Assembly: GCA_036924085.1 (NCBI GenBank) | Contig: JAVGWX010000002.1 | Span: forward strand, 84,500,704 to 84,564,703 | DNA: 64,000 bases | Source of the DNA: Ariolimax columbianus | Taxonomy: Eukaryota; Mollusca; Gastropoda; Stylommatophora; Arionidae | Direction of reading: 5' to 3' | Shown: positions 1-12,719 of the stretch, one piece after another | How positions within the stretch are numbered: the stretch's first letter is position 1 | Layout: each line of letters starts with the position of its first letter | Notes under the pieces: generated by a model | The model's input: only the letters and a program-made list of their open reading frames with translations | Databases searched by the model: none | Told to the model about the DNA's origin: nothing | Translations under genes and position numbers: made by a program

Positions 1-1727
1 AATCGCCTTATTACTCAATTTTGATTTTAGAAACATTGGTTTTTCTTGTTAGTAAAATTACTTGAAAGTCAGTGGAAATGCTTTTACCTTATCCACATAA
101 TTAGTGCGTTACAACTGCAATACATTTCAAAGTGCTAAAAATTGTCTGAACTTATGATATGCTATTTTTTTACAAATCGCTTTCTACTCAATTTTGATTA
201 TAGAAACATTGGTTTTTCTTGTCAGTAAAAGTACTTGAAAGTCAGTGGAAATGCTTTTAACTTATCCACATAATTAGTGCGTTACAATTGCAATACATTT
301 CAAAGTTCTGAAAATTGAATAAACTTATGATCTGCTATTTTTTTTCAAATCGCTTTCTACTCAATTTTGATTTTAGAAACATTGGTTTTTCTTGTAAGTA
401 AAACTACTTGACAGTGAGAGGAAATGCTTTTAACTTATCCACATAATTAGTGCGTTACAATTGCAATACATTTCAAAGTCCTGAAAATTGAATAAACTTA
501 TGATCTGCTATTTTTTTTCAAATCGCTTTCTACTCAATTTTGATTTTAGAAACATTGGTTTTTCTTGTCAGTAAAATTACTTGAAAGTCAGTGGAAATGC
601 TTTTAACTTATCCACATAATTAGTACGTTAAAATTGCAATACATTTCAAAGTGCTGAAAATTGTTCAAACTTATAATATGGTATTTTTTTTCAAATCGCC
701 TTCTACTCAGATTTAATTTTAGAATCATTGGTTTTTCTTGTTAGAAAAATTACTTGAAAGTCAGTGGAAATGCTTTTAACTTATCCACATAATTAGTGCG
801 TTACAATTGCAATACATTTCAAAGTTCTGAAAATTGAATAAACTTATGATCTGCTATTTTTTTCCAAATCGCTTTCTACTCAATTTTAATTTTAGAAACA
901 TTGGATTTTCTGGTCAGTAAAATTACTTGAAAGTCAGTGGAAATGCTTTTAACTTATCCACATTATTAGTGCGTTACAATTGCAATACATTTCAAAGTTC
1001 TGAAAATTGAATAAACTTATGATCTGCTATTTTTTTTCAAATCGCTTTCTACTCAATTTTGATTTTAGAAACATTGGTTTTTCTTGTTAGTAAAATTACT
1101 TGAAAGTCAGTGGAAATGCTTTTAACTTATCCACATAATTAGTGCGTTACAATTGCAATACATTTCAAAGTTCTGAAAATTGAATAAACTTATGATCTGC
1201 TATTTTTTTTCAAATCGCTTTCTACTCAATTTTGATTTTAGAAACTTTGGTTTTTCTTGTTAGTAAAATTACTTGAAAGTCAGTGGAAATGCTTTTAACT
1301 TATCCACATAATTAGTGCGTTACAATTGCATTACATTTCAAAGTTATGAAAATTGAATAAACTTATGATCTGCTTTTTTTTTACAAATCGCTTTCTACTC
1401 AATTTTGATTTTAGAAACATTGGTTTTTCTTGTCAGTAAAATTACTTGAAAGTCAGTGGAAATGCTTTTAACATATCCACATAATTAGTACGTTAAAATT
1501 GCAATACATTTCAAAGTGCTGAACATTGTTCAAACTTATAATATGCAATTTTTTTTCAAATCGCCTTTAATTTTGATTTTAGAAACATTGGTTTTTCTTG
1601 TAAGTAAAACTACTTGAAAGTGAGAGGAAATGCTTTTAACTTATCCACATAATTAGTGCGTTACAATTGCAATACATTTCAAAAGTGCTGAACATTGTCT
1701 TAGTTTATGATCGGCAATTTTTTTTTA

Positions 1728-2762
1728 AATCGCCTTATTACTCAATTTTAATTTTAGAAACATTGGTTTTTCTTGTTAGTAAAATTACTTGAAAGTCAGT
1801 GGAAATGCTTTTAACTTATCCACATAATTAGTGCGTTACAATTGCAATACATTTCAAAGTGCTGAAAATTGTTCAAACTTATAATATGGTATTTTTTTTC
1901 AAATCGCCTTCTACTCAGATTTAATTTTAGAATCATTGGTTTTTCTTGTTAGAAAAATTACTTGAAAGTCAGTGGAAATGCTTTTAACTTATCCACATAA
2001 TTAGTGCGTTACAGTTGCAATACATTTCAAAGTTCTGAAAATTGAATAAACTTATGATCTGCTATTTTTTTCCAAATCGCTTTCTACTCAATTTTAATTT
2101 TAGAAACATTGGATTTTCTGGTCAGTAAAATTACTTGAAAGTCAGTGGAAATGCTTTTAACTTATCCACATTATTAGTGCGTTACAATTGCAATACATTT
2201 CAAAGTTCTGAAAATTGAATAAACTTATGATCTGCTATTTTTTTTCAAATCGCTTTCTACTCAATTTTGATTTTAGAAACATTGGTTTTTCTTGTTAGTA
2301 AAATTACTTGAAAGTCAGTGGAAATGCTTTTAACTTATCCACATAATTAGTGCGTTAAAATTGCAATACATTTCAAAGTTCTGAAAATTGAATAAACTTA
2401 TGATCTGCTATTTTTTTACAAATCGCTTTCTACTCAACTTTGATTTTAGAAACATTGGTTTTTCTTGTCAGTAAAATTACTTGAAAGTCAGTGGAAATGC
2501 TTTTAACATATCCACATAATTAGTACGTTAAAATTGCAATACATTTCAAAGTGCTGAACATTGTTCAAACTTATAATATGCAATTTTTTTTCAAATCGCC
2601 TTTAATTTTGATTTTAGAAACATTGGTTTTTCTTGTAAGTAAAACTACTTGAAAGTGAGAGGAAATGCTTTTAACTTATCCACATAATTAGTGCGTTACA
2701 ATTGCAATACATTTCAAAAGTGCTGAACATTGTCTTAGTTTATGATCGGCAATTTTTTTTTA
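1728..2762 (+). repeat. Six-monomer higher-order repeat, 1,035 bp, copy 1
   Basis: Contains an A-type unit ending GTTCAAAC, then G-, C-, D-, E- and F-type units. Rare variants recur exactly 1,035 bp later: AGAATCATTGG at 1929 and 2964, ACAGTTGC near 2011 and 3047, and CACATTATTAG in the C unit. A related upstream copy with AGAATCATTGG at 721 is 1,208 bp away, consistent with one extra monomer. Confidence 0.88.
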
Positions 2763-3797
2763 AATCGCCTTATTACTCAATTTTAATTTTAGAAACATTG
2801 GTTTTTCTTGTTAGTAAAATTACTTGAAAGTCAGTGGAAATGCTTTTAACTTATCCACATAATTAGTGCGTTACAATTGCAATACATTTCAAAGTGCTGA
2901 AAATTGTTCAAACTTATAATATGGTATTTTATTTCAAATCGCCTTCTACTCAGATTTAATTTTAGAATCATTGGTTTTTCTTGTTAGAAAAATTACTTGA
3001 AAGTCAGTGGAAATGCTTTTAACTTATCCACATAATTAGTGCGTTACAGTTGCAATACATTTCAAAGTTCTGAAAATTGAATAAACTTATGATCTGCTAT
3101 TTTTTTCCAAATCGCTTTCTACTCAATTTTAATTTTAGAAACATTGGATTTTCTGGTCAGTAAAATTACTTGAAAGTCAGTGGAAATGCTTTTAACTTAT
3201 CCACATTATTAGTGCGTTACAATTGCAATACATTTCAAAGTTCTGAAAATTGAATAAACTTATGATCTGCTATTTTTTTTCAAATCGCTTTCTACTCAAT
3301 TTTGATTTTAGAAACATTGGTTTTTCTTGTTAGTAAAATTACTTGAAAGTCAGTGGAAATGCTTTTAACTTATCCACATAATTAGTGCGTTACAATTGCA
3401 ATACATTTCAAAGTTCTGAAAATTGAATAAACTTATGATCTGCTATTTTTTTACAAATCGCTTTCTACTCAACTTTGATTTTAGAAACATTGGTTTTTCT
3501 TGTCAGTAAAATTACTTGAAAGTCAGTGGAAATGCTTTTAACATATCCACATAATTAGTACGTTAAAATTGCAATACATTTCAAAGTGCTGAAAATTGTT
3601 CAAACTTATAATATGCCATTTTTTTTCAAATCGCCTTTAATTTTGATTTTTAGAAACATTGGTTTTTCTTGTAAGTAAAACTACTTGAAAGTCGGAGGAA
3701 ATGCTTTTATCTTATCCACATAATTAGTGCGTTACAATTGCAATACATTTCAAAGTGCTGAACATTGTCTTAGTTTATGATCGGCAATTTTTTTTCA
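2763..3797 (+). repeat. Six-monomer higher-order repeat, 1,035 bp, copy 2
   Basis: Direct tandem copy of the preceding 1,035 bp. By eye it differs at only a handful of sites, including the T-tract near 2930 (TTTTATTTC), GTGCGTTACAA near 3376 where copy 1 has GTGCGTTAAAA, and AAAGTCGGAGG in its F unit where copy 1 has AAAGTGAGAGG. The following F-to-A step comes 1,207 bp on, so the next unit again gained a monomer. Confidence 0.88.
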
Positions 3798-5934
3798 AAT
3801 CGCCTTATTACTCAATTTTGATTTTAGAAACATTGGTTTTTCTTGTTAGTAAAATTACTTGAAAGTCAGTGGAAATGCTTTTACCTTATCCACATAATTA
3901 GTGCGTTACAATTGCAATACATTTCAAAGTGCTGAAAATTGTTCAAACTTCTAATATGCAATTTTTTTAGAAATCGCTTTCTACTCAATTTTGATTTTAG
4001 AAACATTGGTTATTCTTGTCAGTAAAATTACTTGAAAGTCAGTGGAAATGCTTTTAACTTATCCACATAATTAGTACGTTAAAATTGCAATACATTTCAA
4101 AGTGCTAAAAATTGTTCAAACTTATAATATGCAATTTTTTTTCAAATCGCCTTCTACTCAGATTTGATTTTAGAAACATTGGTTTTTCTTGTTAGAAAAA
4201 TTACTTGAAAGTCAGTGGAAATGCTTTTAACTTATCCACATAATTAGTGCGTTACAATTGCAATACATTTCAAAGCTCTGAAAATTAAATAAACTTATGA
4301 TCTGCTATTTTTTTTCAAATCGCTTTCTACTCAATTTTGATTTTAGAAACATTGGATTTTCTGGTCAGTAAAATTACTTGAAAGTCAGTGGAAATGCTTT
4401 TAACTTATCCACATATTTAGTGCGTTACAATTGCAATACATTTCAAAGTTCTGAAAATTGAATAAACTTATGATCTGCTATTTTTTTTCAAATCGCTTTC
4501 TACTCAATTTTGATTTTAGAAACATTGGTTTTTCTTGTTAGTAAAATTACTTGAAAGTCAGTGGAAATGCTTTTAACTTATCCACATAATTAGTGCGTTA
4601 CAATTGCATTACATTTCAAAGTTCTGAAAATTGAATAAACTTATGATCTGCTATTTTTTTACAAATCGCTTTCTACTCAATTTTGATTTTAGAAACATTG
4701 GTTTTTCTTGTCAGTAAAATTACTTGAAAGTCAGTGGAAATGCTTTTAACATATCCACATAATTAGTACGTTAAAATTGCAATACATTTCAAAGTGCTGA
4801 ACATTGTTCAAACTTATAATATGCAATTTTTTTTCAAATCGCCTTTAATTTTGATTTTAGAAACATTGGTTTTTCTTGTAAGTAAAACTACTTGAAAGTG
4901 AGAGGAAATGCTTTTAACTTATCCACATAATTAGTGCGTTACAATTGCAATACATTTCAAAGTGCTGAACATTGTCTTAGTTTATGATCGGCAATTTTTT
5001 TTTAAATCGCCTTATTACTCAATTTTGATTTTAGAAACATTGGTTTTTCTTGTTAGTAAAATTACTTGAAAGTCAGTGGAAATGCTTTTACCTTATCCAC
5101 ATAATTAGTGCGTTACAATTGCAATACATTTCAAAGTGCTGAAAATTGTCTGAACTTATGATATGCTATTTTTTTACAAATCGCTTTCTACTCAATTTTG
5201 ATTATAGAAACATTGGTTTTTCTTGTCAGTAAAATTACTTGAAAGTCAGTGGAAATGCTTTTAACTTATCCACATAATTAGTACGTTAAAATTGCAATAC
5301 ATTTCAAAGTGCTGAAAATTGTTCAAACTTATAATATGGTATTTTTTTTCAAATCGCCTTCTACTCAGATTTAATTTTAGAAACATTGGTTTTTCTTGTT
5401 AGAAAAATTACTTGAAAGTCAGTGGAAATGCTTTTAACTTATCCACATAATTAGTGCGTTACAATTGCAATACATTTCAAAGTTCTGAAAATTGAATAAA
5501 CTTATGATCTGCTATTTTTTTTCAAATCGCTTTCTACTCAATTTTGATTTTAGAAACATTGGATTTTCTGGTCAGTAAAATTACTTGAAAGTCAGTGGAA
5601 ATGCTTTTAACTTATCCACATAATTAGTGCGTTACAATTGCAATACATTTCAAAGTTCTGAAAATTGAATAAACTTATGATCTGTTTGTTTTTTTCAAAT
5701 CGCTTTCTACTCAATTTTGATTTTAGAAACATTGGTTTTTCTTGTCAGTAAAATTACTTGAAAGTCAGTGGAAATGCTTTTAACATATCCACATAATTAG
5801 TACGTTAAAATTGCAATACATTTCAAAGTGCTGAAAATTGTTCAAACTTATAATATGCAATTTTTTTTCAAATCGCCTTTTACTCAGATTTGATTTTAGA
5901 AACATTGGTTTTTCTTGTTAGAAAAATTACTTGA

Positions 5935-8815
5935 AAGTCAGTGGAAATGCTTTTAACTTATCCACATAATTAGTGTGTTACAATTGCAATACATTTCAAA
6001 GTTCTGAAAATTGAATAAACTTATGATCTGCTATTTTTTTTCAAATCGCTTTCTACTCAATTTTGATTTTAGAAACATTGGTTTTTCTTGTCAGTAAAAT
6101 TACTTGAAAGTCAGTGGAAATGCTTTTAACTTATCCACATAATTAGTGCGTTAAAATTGCAATACATTTCAAAGTGCTGAAAATTGTTTAAACTTATATG
6201 CAATTTTTTTTCAAATAGCCTTTAATTTTGATTTTAGAAACATTGGTTTTTCTTGTAAGTAAAACTACTTGAAAGTGAGAGGAAATGCTTTTAACTTATC
6301 CACATAATTAGTGCGTTACAATTGCAATACATTTCAAAGTGCTGAACATTGTCTTAGTTTATGATCGGCAATTTTTTTTCAAATCGCCTTATTACTCAAT
6401 TTTGATTTTAGAAACATTGGTTTTTCTTGTTAGTAAAATTACTTGAAAGTCAGTGGAAATGCTTTTACCTTATCCACATAATTAGTGCGTTACAATTGCA
6501 ATACATTTCAAAGTGCTGAAAATTGTCTGAACTTATGATATGCTATTTTTTTACAAATCGCTTTCTACTCAATTTTGTGTTTAGAAACATTGGTTTTTCT
6601 TGTCAGTAAAATTACTTGAAAGTCAGTGGAAATGCTTTTAACTTATCCACATAATTAGTGCGTTACAATTGCAATACATTTCAAAGTTCTGAAAATTGAA
6701 TAAACTTATGATCTGCTATGTTTTTTCAAATCGCTTTCTACTCAATTTTGATTTTAGAAACATTGGATTTTCTGGTCAGTAAAATTACTTGAAAGTCAGT
6801 GGAAATGCTTTTAACTTATCCACATAATTAGTGCGTTACAATTGCAATACATTTCAAAGTTCTGAAAATTGAATAAATTTATGATCTTCTATTTTTTTTC
6901 AAATCGCTTTCTACTCAATTTTGATTTTAGAAACATTGGTTTTTCTTGTTAGAAAAATTACTTGAAAGTCAGTGGAAATGCTTTTAACTTATCCACATAA
7001 TTAGTACGTTAAAATTGCAATACATTTCAAAGTGCTGAAAATTGTTCAAACTTATAATATGCAATTTTTTTTCAAATAGCCTTCTACTCAGATTTGATTT
7101 TAGAAACATTGGTTTTTCTTGTTAGAAAAATTACTTGAAAGTCAGTGGAAATGCTTTTAACTTATCCACATAATTAGTGCGTTACAATTGCAATACATTT
7201 CAAAGTTCTGAAAATTAAATAAACTTATGATCTGCTATTTTTTTTCAAATCGCTTTCTACTCAATTTTGATTTTAGAAACATTGGATTTTCTGGTCAGTA
7301 AAATTACTTGAAAGTCAGTGGAAATGCTTTTAACTTATCCACATAATTAGTGCGTTACAATTGCAATACATTTCAAAGTTCTGAAAATTGAATAAACTTA
7401 TGATCTGCTATTTTTTTACAAATTTTGATTTTAGAAACATTGGTTTTTCTTGTCAGTAAAATTACTTGAAAGTCAGTGGAAATGCTTTTAACATATCCAC
7501 AAAATTAGTACGTTAAAATTGCAATACATTTCAAAGTGCTAAACATTGTTCAAACTTATAATATGCAATTTTTTTTCAAATCGCCTTTAATTTTGATTTT
7601 AGAAACATTGGTTTTTCTTGTAAGTAAAACTACTTGAAAGTGAGAGGAAATGCTTTTAACTTATCCACATAATTAGTGCGTTACAATTGCAATACATTTC
7701 AAAGTGCTGAACATTGTCTTAGTTTATGATCGGCAATTTTTTTTCAAATCGCCTTATTACTCAATTTTGATTTTAGAAACATTGGTTTTTCTTGTTAGTA
7801 AAATTACTTGAAAGTCAGTGGAAATGCTTTTACCTTATCCACATAATTAGTGCGTTACAATTGCAATACATTTCAAAGTGCTGAAAATTGTCTGAACTTA
7901 TGATATGCTATTTTTTTACAAATCGCTTTCTACTCAATTTTGTGTTTAGAAACATTGGTTTTTCTTGTCAGTAAAATTACTTGAAAGTCAGTGGAAATGC
8001 TTTTAACTTATCCACATAATTAGTGTGTTACAATTGCAATACATTTCAAAGTTCTGAAAATTGAATAAACTTATGATCTGCTATTTTTTTTCAAATCGCT
8101 TTCTACTCAATTTTGATTTTAGAAACATTGGTTTTTCTTGTCAGTAAAATTACTTGAAAGTCAGTGGAAATGCTTTTAACTTATCCACATAATTAGTGCG
8201 TTAAAATTGCAATACATTTCAAAGTGCTGAAAATTGTTTAAACTTATATGCAATTTTTTTTCAAATAGCCTTTAATTTTGATTTTAGAAACATTGGTTTT
8301 TCTTGTAAGTAAAACTACTTGAAAGTGAGAGGAAATGCTTTTAACTTATCCACATAATTAGTGCGTTACAATTGCAATACATTTCAAAGTGCTGAACATT
8401 GTCTTAGTTTATGATCGGCAATTTTTTTTCAAATCGCCTTATTACTCAATTTTGATTTTAGAAACATTGGTTTTTCTTGTTAGTAAAATTACTTGAAAGT
8501 CAGTGGAAATGCTTTTACCTTATCCACATAATTAGTGCGTTACAATTGCAATACATTTCAAAGTGCTGAAAATTGTCTGAACTTATGATATGCTATTTTT
8601 TTACAAATCGCTTTCTACTCAATTTTGTGTTTAGAAACATTGGTTTTTCTTGTCAGTAAAATTACTTGAAAGTCAGTGGAAATGCTTTTAACTTATCCAC
8701 ATAATTAGTGCGTTACAATTGCAATACATTTCAAAGTTCTGAAAATTGAATAAACTTATGATCTGCTATGTTTTTTCAAATCGCTTTCTACTCAATTTTG
8801 ATTTTAGAAACATTG
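5935..8815 (+). repeat. Spaced duplication, 2,050-bp offset (5935-6765 and 7985-8815)
   Basis: About 830 bp is repeated with a 2,050-bp shift. Shared rare markers are TAGTGTGTTA at 5971 and 8021, TCAAATAGCCTTTAATTTTG at about 6211 and 8261, the shortened AAACTTATATGCAATT, and AATTTTGTGTTTAG at 6571 and 8621. Identity stops near 6765/8815, where one copy has the C-type GGATTTTCTGG and the other GGTTTTTCTTG. Confidence 0.78.
7418..7430 (+). repeat. Monomer boundary deletion (about 13 bp), site 1
   Basis: The T-tract is followed directly by ACAAATTTTGATTTTAG: the segment CGCTTTCTACTCA between the two AAT-containing words is missing. The short repeat AAT/CAAT on both sides suggests slippage or microhomology-mediated loss. 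The same junction recurs at about 9987 and 11179, so it spread by block duplication. Confidence 0.8.
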
Positions 8816-9300
8816 GTTTTTCTTGTTAGTAAAATTACTTGAAAGTCAGTGGAAATGCTTTTACCTTATCCACATAATTAGTGCGTTACAATTGCAATAC
8901 ATTTCAAAGTGCTGAAAATTGTCTGAACTTATGATATGCTATTTTTTTACAAATCGCTTTCTACTCAATTTTGTGTTTAGAAACATTGGTTTTTCTTGTC
9001 AGTAAAATTACTTGAAAGTCAGTGGAAATGCTTTTAACTTATCCACATAATTAGTGCGTTACAATTGCAATACATTTCAAAGTTCTGAAAATTGAATAAA
9101 CTTATGATCTGCTATGTTTTTTCAAATCGCTTTCTACTCAATTTTGATTTTAGAAACATTGGATTTTCTGGTCAGTAAAATTACTTGAAAGTCAGTGGAA
9201 ATGCTTTTAACTTATCTACATAATTAGTGCGTTACAATTGCAATACATTTCAAAGTTCTGAAAATTGAATAAATTTATGATCTTCTATTTTTTTTCAAAT
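8610..9300 (+). repeat. Dimer tandem duplication, 346 bp
   Basis: Two consecutive monomers (an A-like unit and one with AATTTTGTGTTTAG) recur with a 346-bp shift; AATTTTGTGT begins at 8621 and 8967, and the broken T-tract CTATGTTTTTTC follows in both. This shows amplification of a two-monomer unit beside the larger HORs. Confidence 0.72.
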
Positions 9301-9348
9301 CGCTTTCTACTCAATTTTGATTTTAGAAACATTGGTTTTTCTTGTTAG

Positions 9349-10540
9349 TAAAATTACTTGAAAGTCAGTGGAAATGCTTTTACCTTATCCACATAATTAG
9401 TGCGTTACAATTGCAATACATTTCAAAGTGCTGAAAATTGTCTGAACTTATGATATGCTATTTTTTTAGAAATCGCTTTCTACTCAATTTTGATTTTAGA
9501 AACATTGGTTTTTCTTGTCAGTAAAATTACTTGAAAGTCAGTGGAAATGCTTTTAACTTATCCACATAATTAGTACGTTAAAATTGCAATACATTTCAAA
9601 GTGCTGAAAATTGTTCAAACTTATAATATGCAATTTTTTTTCAAATAGCCTTCTACTCAGATTTGATTTTAGAAACATTGGTTTTTCTTGTTAGAAAAAT
9701 TACTTGAAAGTCAGTGGAAATGCTTTTAACTTATCCACATAATTAGTGCGTTACAATTGCAATACATTTCAAAGTTCTGAAAATTAAATAAACTTATGAT
9801 CTGCTATTTTTTTTCAAATCGCTTTCTACTCAATTTTGATTTTAGAAACATTGGATTTTCTGGTCAGTAAAATTACTTGAAAGTCAGTGGAAATGCTTTT
9901 AACTTATCCACATAATTAGTGCGTTACAATTGCAATACATTTCAAAGTTCTGAAAATTGAATAAACTTATGATCTGCTATTTTTTTACAAATTTTGATTT
10001 TAGAAACATTGGTTTTTCTTGTCAGTAAAATTACTTGAAAGTCAGTGGAAATGCTTTTAACATATCCACAAAATTAGTACGTTAAAATTGCAATACATTT
10101 CAAAGTGCTAAACATTGTTCAAACTTATAATATGCAATTTTTTTTCAAATCGCCTTTAATTTTGATTTTAGAAACATTGGTTTTTCTTGTAAGTAAAACT
10201 ACTTGAAAGTGAGAGGAAATGCTTTTAACTTATCCACATAATTAGTGCGTTACAATTGCAATACATTTCAAAGTGCTGAACATTGTCTTAGTTTATGATC
10301 GGCAATTTTTTTTCAAATCGCCTTATTACTCAATTTTGATTTTAGAAACATTGGTTTTTCTTGTTAGTAAAATTACTTGAAAGTCAGTGGAAATGCTTTT
10401 ACCTTATCCACATAATTAGTGCGTTACAATTGCAATACATTTCAAAGTGCTGAAAATTGTCTGAACTTATGATATGCTATTTTTTTACAAATCGCTTTCT
10501 ACTCAATTTTGTGTTTAGAAACATTGGTTTTTCTTGTCAG
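9349..10540 (+). repeat. 1,192-bp tandem duplication, copy 1 (7 monomers)
   Basis: Seven units including a monomer with a TTAGAAATCGC boundary, one with CAAATAGCCTTC, and the 13-bp-deleted monomer at about 9988. Every line I compared matches the sequence 1,192 bp downstream without a difference. The left edge is set by CTTGTTAG here against CTTGTCAG at the equivalent site in copy 2. Confidence 0.88.
9987..9999 (+). repeat. Monomer boundary deletion (about 13 bp), site 2
   Basis: Same ACAAATTTTGATTTTAG junction as at 7418, placed 2,569 bp downstream, about 15 monomers. It lies inside copy 1 of the 1,192-bp duplication. Confidence 0.8.
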
Positions 10541-11732
10541 TAAAATTACTTGAAAGTCAGTGGAAATGCTTTTACCTTATCCACATAATTAGTGCGTTAC
10601 AATTGCAATACATTTCAAAGTGCTGAAAATTGTCTGAACTTATGATATGCTATTTTTTTAGAAATCGCTTTCTACTCAATTTTGATTTTAGAAACATTGG
10701 TTTTTCTTGTCAGTAAAATTACTTGAAAGTCAGTGGAAATGCTTTTAACTTATCCACATAATTAGTACGTTAAAATTGCAATACATTTCAAAGTGCTGAA
10801 AATTGTTCAAACTTATAATATGCAATTTTTTTTCAAATAGCCTTCTACTCAGATTTGATTTTAGAAACATTGGTTTTTCTTGTTAGAAAAATTACTTGAA
10901 AGTCAGTGGAAATGCTTTTAACTTATCCACATAATTAGTGCGTTACAATTGCAATACATTTCAAAGTTCTGAAAATTAAATAAACTTATGATCTGCTATT
11001 TTTTTTCAAATCGCTTTCTACTCAATTTTGATTTTAGAAACATTGGATTTTCTGGTCAGTAAAATTACTTGAAAGTCAGTGGAAATGCTTTTAACTTATC
11101 CACATAATTAGTGCGTTACAATTGCAATACATTTCAAAGTTCTGAAAATTGAATAAACTTATGATCTGCTATTTTTTTACAAATTTTGATTTTAGAAACA
11201 TTGGTTTTTCTTGTCAGTAAAATTACTTGAAAGTCAGTGGAAATGCTTTTAACATATCCACAAAATTAGTACGTTAAAATTGCAATACATTTCAAAGTGC
11301 TAAACATTGTTCAAACTTATAATATGCAATTTTTTTTCAAATCGCCTTTAATTTTGATTTTAGAAACATTGGTTTTTCTTGTAAGTAAAACTACTTGAAA
11401 GTGAGAGGAAATGCTTTTAACTTATCCACATAATTAGTGCGTTACAATTGCAATACATTTCAAAGTGCTGAACATTGTCTTAGTTTATGATCGGCAATTT
11501 TTTTTCAAATCGCCTTATTACTCAATTTTGATTTTAGAAACATTGGTTTTTCTTGTTAGTAAAATTACTTGAAAGTCAGTGGAAATGCTTTTACCTTATC
11601 CACATAATTAGTGCGTTACAATTGCAATACATTTCAAAGTGCTGAAAATTGTCTGAACTTATGATATGCTATTTTTTTACAAATCGCTTTCTACTCAATT
11701 TTGTGTTTAGAAACATTGGTTTTTCTTGTCAG
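10541..11732 (+). repeat. 1,192-bp tandem duplication, copy 2 (7 monomers)
   Basis: Adjacent copy of 9349-10540, ending where the sequence diverges (TTTAACTTATCC after 11760 against TTTACCTTATCC after 10568). The apparent identity over more than a kilobase indicates a very recent unequal exchange, or an assembly duplication; the sequence alone cannot separate these. Confidence 0.88.
11179..11191 (+). repeat. Monomer boundary deletion (about 13 bp), site 3
   Basis: Same junction, exactly 1,192 bp after site 2, inside copy 2 of the 1,192-bp duplication. It independently confirms that duplication. Confidence 0.8.
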
Positions 11733-12373
11733 TAAAATTACTTGAAAGTCAGTGGAAATGCTTTTAACTTATCCACATAATTAGTGCGTTACAATTGCAA
11801 TACATTTCAAAGTTCTGAAAATTGAATAAACTTATGATCTGCTATTTTTTTTCAAATCGCTTTCTACTCAATTTTGATTTTAGAAACATTGGATTTTCTG
11901 GTCAGTAAAATTACTTGAAAGTCAGTGGAAATGCTTTTAACTTATCCACATAATTAGTGCGTTACAATTGCAATACATTTCAAAGTTCTGAAAATTGAAT
12001 AAACTTATGATCTGCTATGTTTTTTCAAATCGCTTTCTACTCAATTTTGATTTTAGAAACATTGGATTTTCTGGTCAGTAAAATTACTTGAAAGTCAGTG
12101 GAAATGCTTTTAACTTATCCACATAATTAGTGCGTTACAATTGCAATACATTTCAAAGTTCTGAAAATTGAATAAATTTATGATCTTCTATTTTTTTTCA
12201 AATCGCTTTCTACTCAATTTTGATTTTAGAAACATTGGTTTTTCTTGTTAGTAAAATTACTTGAAAGTCAGTGGAAATGCTTTTACCTTATCCACATAAT
12301 TAGTGCGTTACAATTGCAATACATTTCAAAGTGCTGAAAATTGTCTGAACTTATGATATGCTATTTTTTTAGA

Positions 12374-12546
12374 AATCGCTTTCTACTCAATTTTGATTTT
12401 AGAAACATTGGTTTTTCTTGTCAGTAAAATTACTTGAAAGTCAGTGGAAATGCTTTTAACTTATCCACATAATTAGTACGTTAAAATTGCAATACATTTC
12501 AAAGTGCTGAAAATTGTTCAAACTTATAATATGCAATTTTTTTTCA
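12374..12546 (+). repeat. Satellite monomer, subfamily H (173 bp)
   Basis: Hybrid type: a B/E-like front half (CGCTTTCTACTC, CTTGTCAG, TTTAACTTATCC) joined to an E-like back half (GTACGTTAAAATTGC, GTTCAAACTTATAATATGC). It usually precedes a G monomer. The mixture suggests an old recombination or conversion between front and back halves of other subfamilies; that origin is inferred. Confidence 0.75.
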
Positions 12547-12719
12547 AATCGCCTTCTACTCAGATTTGATTTTAGAAACATTGGTTTTTCTTGTTAGAAA
12601 AATTACTTGAAAGTCAGTGGAAATGCTTTTAACTTATCCACATAATTAGTGCGTTACAATTGCAATACATTTCAAAGTTCTGAAAATTAAATAAACTTAT
12701 GATCTGCTATTTTTTTTCA
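12547..12719 (+). repeat. Satellite monomer, subfamily G (173 bp)
   Basis: Identified by the start CGCCTTCTACTCAGATTTG and CTTGTTAGAAAAATTAC, where other types read AGTAAAATTAC. The 3' end is the GTTCTGAAAAT type; this copy and a few others have AAATAAAC instead of GAATAAAC. In the right-hand region many G copies carry a 2-bp insertion, TCTATACTCAG (for example near 50440, 51650, 55450, 58305 and 60890). Confidence 0.8.
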
